This document shows, in pieces, positions 7,130 through 16,957 of a stretch of DNA of 64,000 nt. Position numbers and translations under genes: made by a program. Within the stretch, counting starts at the first letter, position 1, and every line of letters begins with the position of its first letter. The DNA comes from DATKLX01 sp035542155 (lineage in GTDB: Bacteria > Chloroflexota > Anaerolineae > Anaerolineales > Anaerolineaceae): positions 1 to 64,000 of the forward strand of contig DATKLX010000230.1 in the NCBI GenBank assembly GCA_035542155.1. The letters run 5' to 3'. Under the pieces are notes generated by a model. That model had not been told where the DNA came from. It ran no database searches and saw only the letters and a program-made list of their open reading frames with translations.

Positions 7130-10100
7130 TCATCGCTCTTCGGGAAACACCGGCAGCGTAAAGGAAAACAGGCTCCCTTCGCCCCGGATGCCCTTGCTCT
7201 CGAACCAGATTTTCCCGTGGTGCATATCCACCAGGTTCTTGACGATCGCCAGCCCCAGGCCAGTCCCCGACGTGGCCAGAACGAGAGGATCTTCACCGCG
7301 GTAGAACCGCTCGAAGATCCGCCCCTGGGACTCGGGTGCGATCCCGATACCGTTGTCCTGGACGTCGACCTGGACTTCGTTGTCCCTGGCCTGCATGCGC
7401 ACCACCACCCACCCGTTGGCGGGCGTATAGTTATAGCTGTTGATCACCAGGTTGGCCAGGATCTGGCGCACCCGTTCCAGGTCGCCGTTCACCCGCGGCA
7501 GGTCCTGGGGGATCTCCAGGCGAATGTCCATCGGCTTCTGGTCATCCCGCGAGCGGCGTTGCATTTCAGCGGCCACGTCCTCGGCCAGCTCGTGCAGCCG
7601 CAGCGACTGGAGGTTCAGCGTGATCCGCCCCGCCTCGATCCGCGACACGTCCAGGAGATCATTGACCAGCGCCCCCAGCCGCGTGGTGTTGTTGCGCACG
7701 ATCTCCAGGAAGTGGCGCTGCTGGTCGCTGAGCGGCCCGGCAGCGCCCATCAGCATGATCTCTACGTAGCCTTTGATCGAGGTCATCGGGGTGCGCAGCT
7801 CGTGGCTCACGTTGGCGACAAATTCAGACTTCAGCCGGTCTACCTTGACCTCCGCGGTGATGTCCCGGAAGATCGAGACGGTTCCAAGAAACTGGCTGCG
7901 CCAGGCGACTGGCGCCAGGTGCACAGCCACGACGCCCCCGTTGTCCAGGTTGATCTGTTCCGCGTAGGTTTCCCCCGCCTGGTAAGAAACTGGATCTTGC
8001 GACCAAATGCGGATGGTGCGGACCCAGTCCTGGCTGGCTTTGCCGAACAGGCCGGTAAACTGCTCCAGCGATTGCCCGATCACCTGCTCGGCCCGTAGCC
8101 CCAGGATCGTCTGGGCCGATATATTGAACAAGGTGATCTTGTTCTCCGGGTCGGTGACCAGCACGCCGTCGGCCACCGCTTCGAGGATCGCCCGCGAGCG
8201 GCTGGCTTCCATCTGCTGCTCGCGGAGCATCGCGCCCAGCCGCTCCGACTGGTCGCGGATCAGGCCGAACAGCTCCGAATTGTTGATCGAGATGCTGATC
8301 TGCCGCGCCGCTGCTTCCACCAGGTCCACCTGCCGGCTGACGAACTGTCCCGATGCGGGATGGTAGAGATGCAGGCTCCCCAGGACTTCCTCGCCCAGGA
8401 TCAAGGGCACGGCGATCAGGCTGCAGAACGGCGGCTCCGCGCTCGTTCCCTGCAGCCAGCGTTCGTCCTTGCTCAGGTCGGGGCTCAGGACCGGCCGGTG
8501 GTTTTTTACCACCCAACGAGCGATCGTTTTCTCCAGCTCCCACGCCGGGCTCTCGTCCGAGCTGTCGAAGCCAGCGCCGGTGCGAAAATAAACCTGCAAG
8601 TCGCGCCCGCGCGAGAGCAAAATCGCGCACTGCTCGGCCCCCGAAGCTTCGTTCAAAACCCCCAGGGTGCGGTTGAGCACCTGGGTCATATCCAGGCTGG
8701 CGGAAAGCTCGGTGATGATCCGCAGCAGGGTCTCGGTGTTATGGTGCTCGCGGGTCAGCTCCGAGGTGCGCTCCTCGACGCGCCGCTCCAGGTCCTCGGT
8801 CAGGCGGCGGGTCTCGGCGAACAGGCTCGCGTTCTGGATGGCGATTGAAGCCTGGTTGCTGATCGTCCGCGCCAGCTCGATCTCCGGCAGCGAATAGCGG
8901 TAGGCAGAGCTGGCTTGCAGAAAGAGGATTCCGTGCAACTCGGTCCCCGCCACCAGGGGCAAGGCCAGCAGCGAGCAGGACCCGCGCTGGTCGAAGAAGA
9001 GGCGCAGCGGCTCCAACTCGGGCTCGCTGCCGATGTTCCCGGCGCTGAAGATCCCCAGCGTCTGGCGCAGCCGGTCGAAGACCGGCGCGCCCGGCAGCTC
9101 GCAGGGGTATTCAACACCCTCCTGGCGGGGGACCTCCACCGGCACCCGCGGGCCGCCCTGCTCGTCGAAGATCACCGCCGAAACCACCGAGCCGTTCAAG
9201 GCCTGGAGCAGCTCCTCCCCGATCAGGCTCAGCACCCGCTCGGGATCCAGGGTCTGGCTCAGCTCGCCCGAGAGACGGTTCAGGAGCGCCAGACGCTGCG
9301 AGCGCTCGTCCAGCTCCGCGGCGCGCCGCAGGCTGTCCTGGTACAGGCGCGCGTTTTCCAGGGCAACCGCGGCCTGGCTGGCAAAGGTGGTCGCCGCCTG
9401 GATGTGGTCGGAGGTATAGAAACCCGCCTCGTTTTTCTCCAGCGCGATCGCACCGATCAGCTCCCCCTTCGCGATCAGGGGAATCCCCACCCAGGAGAGG
9501 CGTTCGTAGCCCAGCAAGGATGGGAAGCGCGGGTCCTCGCGAATATCTTTGACCAGGATCGCCTGGCCCGTCTCAGTCATCTCGCTGAAGAGTTGGCTGT
9601 CTTCCACCGCCACGCTGATCCCCAGCCGCTCTTCGTTATCCGGGAAACCCAGCGCCGCCGCCACGCTGAGCGCGTTCCCCCGCCGCAGCCAGAGGATCCC
9701 CGTCTCATAAGGGACCACCGTCCGGAACTGTTCCAGCAGCGAGCCGATCAGCTCTTCGCTGCTCAGGCTGGAGGTGATCGTCCCCGCGACCTGAGTCAGG
9801 GCCTGAAGCTGGCCGGCGCGCTGCTCCGAGGCCTGGTACAGCCGCGCATTCTCCAGCGCCAGCGCTGTTTGCTGGGTCAGCGAGCTGGCCAGCGCCTCGT
9901 CTTCCGCGGTAAAGGCGGCCAGCTCCTCGAAATTATCCAGCACCAGGATCCCCAGGTTGCTCTCCCCCGAGCGGATCGGCACCAGCAGACTCGAAAGCGG
10001 TAGCAGCGCCCCGATTGCCTTGCGGTAGCACATCAGGTCCACCGGCGACAGGTGATAATCGCTGGCAAACTGGACTTCGTCTACCCGCCGCGGCTGCCCG

Positions 10101-13100
10101 CCCAGGAAGACGTCCACCGGCAGCAGTTGGGCCGCGGGAGCTTCTGCCAGGGGATAGCGAATTTGCAGCATGCTCGCGCTGTCGGTGTACCCGGCCGCGA
10201 CCTGTGGAACCAGGCATTTATCTTTTTCATACCAGAGCGCTACGGTTCCGGCCCGCGCTGCGGGGATTACTCTCAGCGCGCTCTCGACCAGCCTGGAGAC
10301 GATCTCGGCCGGGTTCAGGCTGCCCAGTTGGCGGCTGAACTCGAAGAGCAGCCTCACCTCGTCAAGCCGGCGGCGCGTCTCGGTGAGCAGCTCGATGTTT
10401 TGCAGTACCACACCCACCTGGCGGGTCATCTGCGCGTAGATCTGTTTGTCCACGTCGCTGAAGGGGGCCAACACCTTTTCGCCAACCGCCAGAATCGCGG
10501 CGAAGATGCGCTGGTTGACCTGGATGGGCAGGCTAACGAAGCTTCGCGCGTTCAAAGCTTTCAGCAGCGGGCTCTCGCGCCATTCTTCCGCTTCTCCGGC
10601 GTTCGGGCCGTTCATCAGCAGAATCTCGCCGTTTTGCAGGCTCTGCCGCAGCGGGTTGCGCTGGCCAAACAGGGCCTCCGGTTTGGCCCCTTCCGGGACT
10701 TGGCCGACCACCTGGGTGATCGCCGGCCCGCCGGGTGTATTTTCCGCAATCAGTGCCACGCCCATCTCCAGCCGCGAGATCAGCTCCTGGGCAACCGCGC
10801 CGAGCACCTGCGCCGCGCTGAAATGACGGTTAGCGATTTCGGCAATCTCCAACCCGTCCCGGATACGCTGCGCCTGGCCGCTCAGGCGGTGGATCGCCAG
10901 TGTCTGCTGCAGGTCTTTCCGCAGCAGGAGCGGCAATGAGGATTGCCCGGTTTGCGTGGTCTCTTCGATCCGCGCCAGCTCGGCCTCGACCCGGCTCACC
11001 TGGCGGCTCAGCCGATCCAGCCGCCGGTGGTTTTCGATCGCCAGGCGCGCCTGGGTGGCGAAGATTCCCAGGGTCTCGAAGGTGGGCCGGTCCGGGCGGC
11101 GCCCATCCGAGGGCGCGTCCAGGCTGATCAGGCCGAGCGGCTCGTTTTGCGAGTCGTAGATCGGCATCAGGAGGAAATCATCCGCATCCCAGGCGTCGAC
11201 CACCTTTTCCACCTGCGACGGCAGGACCGCGATCGAATGCACTTCCTCGGGGATAACCGGCTGCTCGTCCGCGGGGATGTAATACGCCTGGTTGTACCGG
11301 TATTCCGGTTTTAAAAGCTGAACGATCCCTCGCCAGGGCTGCTCGTGCGCCGCCAGCTCGCTCCAGGCTTCCAGGCTCAGCCCGGCGCTGCAGACCCGCT
11401 TCAACATCCCGCTGACCGGTTGGTACAGGCTGATCAGGACCACCTGGAAGGGGGTGGTTTCCTGGATCCCCCCGGCGATCGCATCCAGCGCCTGCTCCAG
11501 CGGCCGGTCGATCTGCAGCGCCTGTGAGGTCTCGAACAGCTTTGCCAGCGTCTCCACCTGGCGGTTGAGCAGCTCGCCTTTGCGCAGTTGTTCCTGGTAT
11601 TGCAGCGCGTTCCCCAGCACCATAGAAGCCTGTAAGGCCAGGGTCTGGAGGATTTCAAAGACGGTTGGATCGAAGCGGTTGGGCGCATAGCTGTGCAAAT
11701 GGATCAGGCCGGCCGGCCGGTCTTTGTAATAGATGGGAGCCAGCAGAGCCGCCTGGACCCCGGCGTGGCCCGGCTGCATCCCGGGCTCGCCGAGATCCAC
11801 CAGTGTGATCGGCTCGCCGCCCACCATGGCCTGTTTTTCCACCTCGTACAGCTCTGCGGGGTGTGGATCGCCGATGGAAAAGGTCACCGTGGCATCCTCT
11901 GGGCTGGCTTCCAGGTCCATCAACAGGATCGAGCCGCAGTCCGCGCGGGTGGTGCGCACGGCTTCGTCGTATACCATCTGGAGCAGGTATTTCAAATCCA
12001 GGGTGGTGCTCAGCTCGCGGGTGATGCGGGTCAGCGCGGTCAGTTGTTCGACCCGCCGGCGCAGGCTTTCGTCGGTCTGCTCGAACAGGATTGAGCGTTC
12101 GACCACCCCGGCCAGTTGGCCGCTCGCCGTTGCCACGACCTGAACGTCGTTGCGGTCGAAGGCGTTTTCCTCCCGCCCTCCCAGCCAGATCTCGCCGATC
12201 CCCCGGTCGCGAACCACCAGCGGGGCAACCACCGCTGAGCGGATGCCGAAGGCCTGGATCAGCGGGCGGTAGACAGGTAGAACCGTCTTATCCTCCTCCA
12301 GGTTCCCCGAAACCAGCGGGTGCTGGCTGCCGGTCACCGTGAAGTGGAACTGTGGGTCCTCGGCCAGGACCCGCCCCAGCGTCTCCATCGCTTCGGGCGG
12401 CGCGCCGGACAATGACAGGCGGTGAAGCTGAAGGCCGCCCAGTTTTTCGTCCAGCAGCAGGGCGGCGGCCATGTCGGCGCGCAGCAGGTGGGCCAGTTCC
12501 TGGAGCGAATATTTCAGGATCTCGTCCAGGGTTGCCGCCGACGTCGCCAGGCTTCCAATCCGCCGCAGTGCTTCCGCCCGCTGCGCCCGCTGGCGCGACT
12601 GCTGGACCAGCGCGGCGTTTTCGATGATTGGCGCGGCCTGGTTGGCGATTATCATCAACAGATGCAGCTCATCCTTCGTAAAGCTCTCGCCCGCTACACG
12701 GTGGTTGGAGGCCTGCAGATAGCCCAGCATCCGCCCGCCGGAGATTAGCGGGACCAGCACCGTGTCGCGCACACCTGCCGCCCGCGCCAGGTTCACCAGG
12801 CTCAACTCCTTCCACTGCGGGTCCTCGGCGGCGTTTTCGCTGAGCAGGACGTCCTGCGAGAGCAGGATCGCTTCGGCCACGCTTCCCGGCGGGACAGGCA
12901 CCTGGAACCATTCCCCTTCGATTATCTGGGCCGGAATGCCCTGGAATGGGACCTGCCCTTCCAGGGAATGGTTGCTCTCGTTGTAGATCAAAAATCCCAG
13001 GATTTCCACCGGCATGACCGGGGCAATGCTCTGCACCAGGCGCCCGTATAGATCTTTCGGATCGCGCAGCGAACCGAAGGCCTGCGCAATCTTTGCCAGG

Positions 13101-14089
13101 CTGTTCAGTTCGGCCGCGCGGCGCTGCTCCGCCCGAAACTGCACCGCGTTGCGCACCGCAATCGCCGCCTGGCCGGAAAGCAACTTGAGCATTTCCAGGT
13201 CGCTTGTCTGGAAGGCTTCCGCGGACAGCGAGCCCAGCTCCAGCGTGCCGACCACCTCCCGCCCGACCTCCAGCGGCACTCCAATGTACGATCGAATCGG
13301 CACCGCCTGCCGGTCGGTCGCCGGGCGCAGGTCCTTGCGCGCGTCCACGTCGGTGATCAGGAGTGGGATCCGTTCCTCGAGCAGATATCCCGGGTATCCT
13401 TCGCCCGCGCGGTACCGCTCTTGCGCTTTTGCCAGCCCACGTTCCACACCCGCCAGGCCCATCAACCGGTAGGGCGCCAGCCACTGGCTGGCGGGCTCCC
13501 ACAGGTTGATCTCCATATAATCCGCCGGGAGAAGCTTCTCGACGCTTTTCAGGATGGCCAGGAGGGTTTGTTCCACGTCCAGGCTGGAGGTCATCGCCTG
13601 GTTCAGCTCGTTGAAGGTCTGCAGCGTCTGCGCGGCCAGGCCGCCCTCAGCGGGAGAGCGCCCACCGAGCTCCGTCGGCCGGATCGCCACCAGGATGAAC
13701 CCCTGCGGCTGCATAGGCAGCAGGTAAGAAGTGGCCTCCATCAATCGCCCGTCAACGGATATGCGCGCCTGGCCTTCCGCGGCGCATAACCGCAAGAAAT
13801 CCTCGCTCGGGCGCACCTTCCGCACCAGCCGCTCCAGGTTTGGCGCTTCTTCCTCGGGAAGGTTGAACATGGCTCGCGTAACCGGGCTGATCTCGGCGAT
13901 CCGCCCACCCGGCTCGATGATCAGCACCCCATCCGTCTGCTCGCCCGGGCTGGCGGCTAATCGGTTCGGAACCGGCGCGATGTTCGCTGGCTGGATCCTG
14001 GGGGCGACGCGCATGAGCAGGCGGACCGCCACCAAGAAAGCGGTCCCCACCAGGATAAAGCCGATCCCTAAGCCGATCCCATCCGCCAT
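7130..14089 (-). CDS. Giant ten-GAF sensor histidine kinase
   Basis: 2319 aa. One N-terminal membrane segment (4-27), a degenerate PAS-like region (about 45-140), then ten consecutive GAF-like units between about 150 and 1945. Each starts with a coiled helix and ends with a strand such as VPLxxxxxxxGxLxL and a Q-A-x-A/V-x-x-x-NAxL helix. A PAS domain follows (about 1960-2080), then HisKA with VSHELRTPMTS (phosphoacceptor His2096) and HATPase_c with N-box near 2213, DNGIGI, FERFYRG and GTGLGL. No receiver domain is fused. Catalytic residues look intact, so it should autophosphorylate. It lies 3 bp after REC-GGDNF and 9 bp before the lone REC. Ten GAF units point to multi-input or long-range conformational sensing; ligands are unknown. 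Confidence 0.92.
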   Translation of the reverse strand: MADGIGLGIGFILVGTAFLVAVRLLMRVAPRIQPANIAPVPNRLAASPGEQTDGVLIIEPGGRIAEISPVTRAMFNLPEEEAPNLERLVRKVRPSEDFLRLCAAEGQARISVDGRLMEATSYLLPMQPQGFILVAIRPTELGGRSPAEGGLAAQTLQTFNELNQAMTSSLDVEQTLLAILKSVEKLLPADYMEINLWEPASQWLAPYRLMGLAGVERGLAKAQERYRAGEGYPGYLLEERIPLLITDVDARKDLRPATDRQAVPIRSYIGVPLEVGREVVGTLELGSLSAEAFQTSDLEMLKLLSGQAAIAVRNAVQFRAEQRRAAELNSLAKIAQAFGSLRDPKDLYGRLVQSIAPVMPVEILGFLIYNESNHSLEGQVPFQGIPAQIIEGEWFQVPVPPGSVAEAILLSQDVLLSENAAEDPQWKELSLVNLARAAGVRDTVLVPLISGGRMLGYLQASNHRVAGESFTKDELHLLMIIANQAAPIIENAALVQQSRQRAQRAEALRRIGSLATSAATLDEILKYSLQELAHLLRADMAAALLLDEKLGGLQLHRLSLSGAPPEAMETLGRVLAEDPQFHFTVTGSQHPLVSGNLEEDKTVLPVYRPLIQAFGIRSAVVAPLVVRDRGIGEIWLGGREENAFDRNDVQVVATASGQLAGVVERSILFEQTDESLRRRVEQLTALTRITRELSTTLDLKYLLQMVYDEAVRTTRADCGSILLMDLEASPEDATVTFSIGDPHPAELYEVEKQAMVGGEPITLVDLGEPGMQPGHAGVQAALLAPIYYKDRPAGLIHLHSYAPNRFDPTVFEILQTLALQASMVLGNALQYQEQLRKGELLNRQVETLAKLFETSQALQIDRPLEQALDAIAGGIQETTPFQVVLISLYQPVSGMLKRVCSAGLSLEAWSELAAHEQPWRGIVQLLKPEYRYNQAYYIPADEQPVIPEEVHSIAVLPSQVEKVVDAWDADDFLLMPIYDSQNEPLGLISLDAPSDGRRPDRPTFETLGIFATQARLAIENHRRLDRLSRQVSRVEAELARIEETTQTGQSSLPLLLRKDLQQTLAIHRLSGQAQRIRDGLEIAEIANRHFSAAQVLGAVAQELISRLEMGVALIAENTPGGPAITQVVGQVPEGAKPEALFGQRNPLRQSLQNGEILLMNGPNAGEAEEWRESPLLKALNARSFVSLPIQVNQRIFAAILAVGEKVLAPFSDVDKQIYAQMTRQVGVVLQNIELLTETRRRLDEVRLLFEFSRQLGSLNPAEIVSRLVESALRVIPAARAGTVALWYEKDKCLVPQVAAGYTDSASMLQIRYPLAEAPAAQLLPVDVFLGGQPRRVDEVQFASDYHLSPVDLMCYRKAIGALLPLSSLLVPIRSGESNLGILVLDNFEELAAFTAEDEALASSLTQQTALALENARLYQASEQRAGQLQALTQVAGTITSSLSSEELIGSLLEQFRTVVPYETGILWLRRGNALSVAAALGFPDNEERLGISVAVEDSQLFSEMTETGQAILVKDIREDPRFPSLLGYERLSWVGIPLIAKGELIGAIALEKNEAGFYTSDHIQAATTFASQAAVALENARLYQDSLRRAAELDERSQRLALLNRLSGELSQTLDPERVLSLIGEELLQALNGSVVSAVIFDEQGGPRVPVEVPRQEGVEYPCELPGAPVFDRLRQTLGIFSAGNIGSEPELEPLRLFFDQRGSCSLLALPLVAGTELHGILFLQASSAYRYSLPEIELARTISNQASIAIQNASLFAETRRLTEDLERRVEERTSELTREHHNTETLLRIITELSASLDMTQVLNRTLGVLNEASGAEQCAILLSRGRDLQVYFRTGAGFDSSDESPAWELEKTIARWVVKNHRPVLSPDLSKDERWLQGTSAEPPFCSLIAVPLILGEEVLGSLHLYHPASGQFVSRQVDLVEAAARQISISINNSELFGLIRDQSERLGAMLREQQMEASRSRAILEAVADGVLVTDPENKITLFNISAQTILGLRAEQVIGQSLEQFTGLFGKASQDWVRTIRIWSQDPVSYQAGETYAEQINLDNGGVVAVHLAPVAWRSQFLGTVSIFRDITAEVKVDRLKSEFVANVSHELRTPMTSIKGYVEIMLMGAAGPLSDQQRHFLEIVRNNTTRLGALVNDLLDVSRIEAGRITLNLQSLRLHELAEDVAAEMQRRSRDDQKPMDIRLEIPQDLPRVNGDLERVRQILANLVINSYNYTPANGWVVVRMQARDNEVQVDVQDNGIGIAPESQGRIFERFYRGEDPLVLATSGTGLGLAIVKNLVDMHHGKIWFESKGIRGEGSLFSFTLPVFPEER

Positions 14090-14092
14090 CGG

Positions 14093-14986
14093 TCAGTTGG
14101 CCGCGTCCTGCCGACGGGCTTCCGCGGCCATCTCCGTAATCTCGCGGATATCCGCGAACCCCTGCGGCCCCGGAGATACTACCCCGACCGCCAGCGTCAT
14201 CAGGGGCGATTTTTCCTGCTCCCCCTCTTCGTTGGGGGCTATCAAATATCCCTGCTGCCGGTCTATGAAGTTATAGTGGGTCAGCACTTCTGCGTTGAAG
14301 CGCTCTTTGACCCGCTGCCGGATGGCAGGCGCCTTTTCCGCAGAGGTGATGATCACAAAGTTGTCTCCCCCGGCATGGCCCAGAAAGTCCATCGGCGTCC
14401 CCAGTTCGTCGACCACCTCCCCCAGCAGCATCGCTGTAAAGCGCAGCACGTCGTTTCCAGCGATAAACCCGTACACATTGCGAAACGCATCGAAATAATT
14501 CAGGCGGATGTCCAGCAGTGCCCAGTCTTTCTGGCGGATGATCTTGCGCAGTTGGTCCTCGATCAACCGCCCCGCCGGCAGGCCGCTTTGCGGGTCGGTC
14601 AGGCTCTCCCGCTCGGAGCGGGCAATCGCGTTTTGGACGCGCAGCTTCAGTTCCTCGATGTCGAACGGTTTGGTGATGTAATCGTCGGCTCCCAACTCCA
14701 GCCCCTGGAGCTTGTCGCTGCGCTCGTCCTTTTGGGTCAGAAATATGACCGGGATGTGACTGGTGCGGGTGTTGGTCCGCAGCGTCCGGCAGACCTCGTA
14801 GCCATCGATGTCCGGCAGCATGATATCCAGCACGATCAGGTGCGGCATGATCTGGCGGGTCTTTTCGAGGGCGTCGCCGCCGCGCGGGGCCAGGTCCACG
14901 GTATATCCCTGCGTGGAGAAATAGATCTTCAGCATATTGGCGATATCGAAATCGTCTTCGACGATGAGCAAACGTGCTTTACTCAT
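14093..14986 (-). CDS. Response regulator with degenerate GGDEF domain
   Basis: 297 aa. An N-terminal receiver (1-122) has E10-D11-D12, phosphoacceptor Asp54 in IVLDIMLPD and Lys in YITKPFD. The C-terminal half follows the GGDEF fold (SLTDPQSGLPAG, then LDIRLNYFDAF in place of the metal-binding DxDxFK). The signature is GGDNF rather than GGDEF, and the upstream metal Asp pattern is altered, so diguanylate cyclase activity is unlikely. It may bind nucleotide or act as a protein-interaction output. Strong Shine-Dalgarno (GGGAGG); 3 bp before the histidine kinase gene. Confidence 0.88.
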   Translation of the reverse strand: MSKARLLIVEDDFDIANMLKIYFSTQGYTVDLAPRGGDALEKTRQIMPHLIVLDIMLPDIDGYEVCRTLRTNTRTSHIPVIFLTQKDERSDKLQGLELGADDYITKPFDIEELKLRVQNAIARSERESLTDPQSGLPAGRLIEDQLRKIIRQKDWALLDIRLNYFDAFRNVYGFIAGNDVLRFTAMLLGEVVDELGTPMDFLGHAGGDNFVIITSAEKAPAIRQRVKERFNAEVLTHYNFIDRQQGYLIAPNEEGEQEKSPLMTLAVGVVSPGPQGFADIREITEMAAEARRQDAAN

Positions 14987-15028
14987 TCACACCTCCCTGA
15001 ATTGCGTATCAGTTTGTGTTTAAAAACC

Positions 15029-16306
15029 TCACCACGAGACCAGCTCCCGTTCTTCGAGGCGCGGGTATAACCGCCGGTGCAATTCGGCCGCCGGCAGTTT
15101 GTGGTGATCGCTGTCTTCATAGGTTACGTCCCGATCGATGATCCGCCGTTGCGGCGATGCGACCAGGATTACGTCCGATTCGATCGCTCGCGCGGGATAG
15201 ATCAGCATCCCAGCCCCAATCCGGCAGTTATGCCCCACGCAGCTCCCCAGGACAGGCCGGTTGGACGGTTTCAGCTCATTATTTCCATCCCGCGCCTTGA
15301 TCGGGGACGGGATGAGGTTGTAATCGGTGAACGTCGAGCCGGCTCCGATAAACGTGTTTCGCCCGACCACGCACATTTGCAGGCATGTGTTCTGGGCGAT
15401 CATGCTGTTATCCATCACCGTGGTCATGAACAGCGAGGCGCGGAAGGGCAGGAAGGTCCCCGCGCCCACCACCGAGAGCATCAACTGGCAGCCCTGGGAA
15501 ACGTTCACGTTGTCGCCGATAATGCAGTTTTCGATCACCGCCCCCGCCCCCACGGTGACGTTATCCCCGATCGTCGTCGGGCCATGAATGACCGCCGAGG
15601 GGTCAATCGAGCAGTTGCGCCCCATCTTGACCACGCCCGAGCATTCCAGGACCTGTTTTCCCTCGTACAGGGCCCTTCCGAAAATCCCCAGCTTGAAGAA
15701 CGCATCCCGGCGCAGCCGGTCCTCGAAGCGGGCTCCTCGCGAGAACAGGCCGAATACCGAATCGGCGATGAAGATGTGCACCCAGGAATCGATCGCGATC
15801 AGGCTGCGCAGCGGCACCTGGTAGACCAGGTCGCCCTGCTCGTGGGCCATATACGTGGGGATGTGATAATAGCCCATCTCGACCGCCTGCAGGTCGACCA
15901 CCAACGCCTCGACGTCCGCCTCCGGCCCCTCGGGGAAATACCACAGGTCTGCGAGGTAGACGTCCCCCGCCTGGGAGTAGGATGTTGAAAGGGGGAGCAT
16001 ATGCTCTCGAAAGGCGGGGTCTTTCAGCGAAAAAGCCGCCCGGCAGGCATAATTGCGCTTTTGCGCCTCTTCCATAAAGGCGCTGAGATACTCGGTGTCG
16101 AAATAGAGATTGTCGCGGTAAACGATGCTCGCCTCGCGCGTCACCGGCAGGCGGGTTCCAGGCGGCAGCTCCAGCTCACGAGTGGTGTACGGCGCGAGGA
16201 CATCGCGCTGGATCAGCCACAGGGGTTTATCCTGGATCCGCAAATCCCGGGCGGGTTCATTGAAGGGATAAATGGGTCTCGGGGCCTGGAGGATGATCTT
16301 CAGCAT
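15029..16306 (-). CDS. Left-handed beta-helix (hexapeptide-repeat) protein
   Basis: 425 aa. Residues 1 to about 215 have no family I recognise. From about 220 a left-handed parallel beta-helix runs, with hexapeptide repeats such as IDPSAVIHGPTTIGDNVTV and VGAGAVIENCIIGDNV, and a second block near 335-380 (GSCVGHNCRIGAGMLIYPA). This resembles the acyltransferase half of GlmU-type sugar-phosphate nucleotidyltransferases, but no N-terminal nucleotidyltransferase signature is seen. It could be an acyltransferase or a structural beta-helix. It lies inside the signalling run, 15 bp after the V4R gene, which is odd for a metabolic enzyme. Confidence 0.7.
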   Translation of the reverse strand: MLKIILQAPRPIYPFNEPARDLRIQDKPLWLIQRDVLAPYTTRELELPPGTRLPVTREASIVYRDNLYFDTEYLSAFMEEAQKRNYACRAAFSLKDPAFREHMLPLSTSYSQAGDVYLADLWYFPEGPEADVEALVVDLQAVEMGYYHIPTYMAHEQGDLVYQVPLRSLIAIDSWVHIFIADSVFGLFSRGARFEDRLRRDAFFKLGIFGRALYEGKQVLECSGVVKMGRNCSIDPSAVIHGPTTIGDNVTVGAGAVIENCIIGDNVNVSQGCQLMLSVVGAGTFLPFRASLFMTTVMDNSMIAQNTCLQMCVVGRNTFIGAGSTFTDYNLIPSPIKARDGNNELKPSNRPVLGSCVGHNCRIGAGMLIYPARAIESDVILVASPQRRIIDRDVTYEDSDHHKLPAAELHRRLYPRLEERELVSW

Positions 16307-16321
16307 GGCAAAACCGGTCTT

Positions 16322-16957
16322 TCAATCCAACGGCTGTTTGTCGATACGGAACAGGCAGGACGCTGCGCCCGCGGCGGCGCACTCCGTTTCGACCACGGAA
16401 AAGAACTTCCCTTCGGAGGCCCAGAAGAGAAATTCTTCCAGGAAACCCACCTGCAGGTGGCAGACCGGCCCGTCAGCGCGCCGTCCCCAGCACAGCGGGC
16501 AGCGCTCGATGCTCCAGTAGATCGCCTGGTCATCCTCTCGCATCTGGACGCTCTGGTCCGAGATCCGGCTCAAAAGCGCAGCCAGCGACCCTGCCCCCAC
16601 ACTCAGCTTGGATTTGTGCGGAAGCAGACGGTAATCCAACTCTGCCAGGCCGGTGTCTTTACCAAACAGCCGCAGGCCGTAGCGAAAAGAAGCCCGGCCG
16701 CTGCGTACTGCCAGCCCCTTCCCACCCAGCGGGCCGTAGAGCTGTTCCATAGTTTGTTGCAGCACGCTGATATCCGCGTAGTGGATACAAAAATCCGCGT
16801 CGTTCGGGGGCGGAACCGCCATCCGGTCGGCAAGGCAGGCCCTTTCCAGCACCCTCTGTACGCCCCCCTCGCCCATAATCTCCTCCATCCCCAGGAGAAT
16901 CATCCTCCCCATCTGGTTGGAACAATAATAATTTTGTCCGTTTCGAGTCATGGTCAC
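16322..16957 (-). CDS. V4R (4-vinyl reductase-like) small-molecule sensor
   Basis: 211 aa. The C-terminal half has the V4R pattern: a CPLCWGR...CH cluster, then VGFLEEFLFWASEG and the closing ETECAAAGAASCLFRI. V4R domains bind small hydrophobic molecules, possibly with metal ligation by the Cys/His set, and are often fused to or encoded near signalling proteins. It starts at a GTG overlapping the stop of the alpha/beta hydrolase (GTGA), so the two are translationally coupled; an ATG two codons later is an alternative. The likely role is ligand input to the signalling operon, but the ligand is unknown. Confidence 0.8.
   Translation of the reverse strand: MTMTRNGQNYYCSNQMGRMILLGMEEIMGEGGVQRVLERACLADRMAVPPPNDADFCIHYADISVLQQTMEQLYGPLGGKGLAVRSGRASFRYGLRLFGKDTGLAELDYRLLPHKSKLSVGAGSLAALLSRISDQSVQMREDDQAIYWSIERCPLCWGRRADGPVCHLQVGFLEEFLFWASEGKFFSVVETECAAAGAASCLFRIDKQPLD

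Noticed and set aside
7130..14089. Hybrid histidine kinase with fused receiver
   Set aside because: The protein ends directly after the ATPase domain; receivers are encoded by separate flanking genes.
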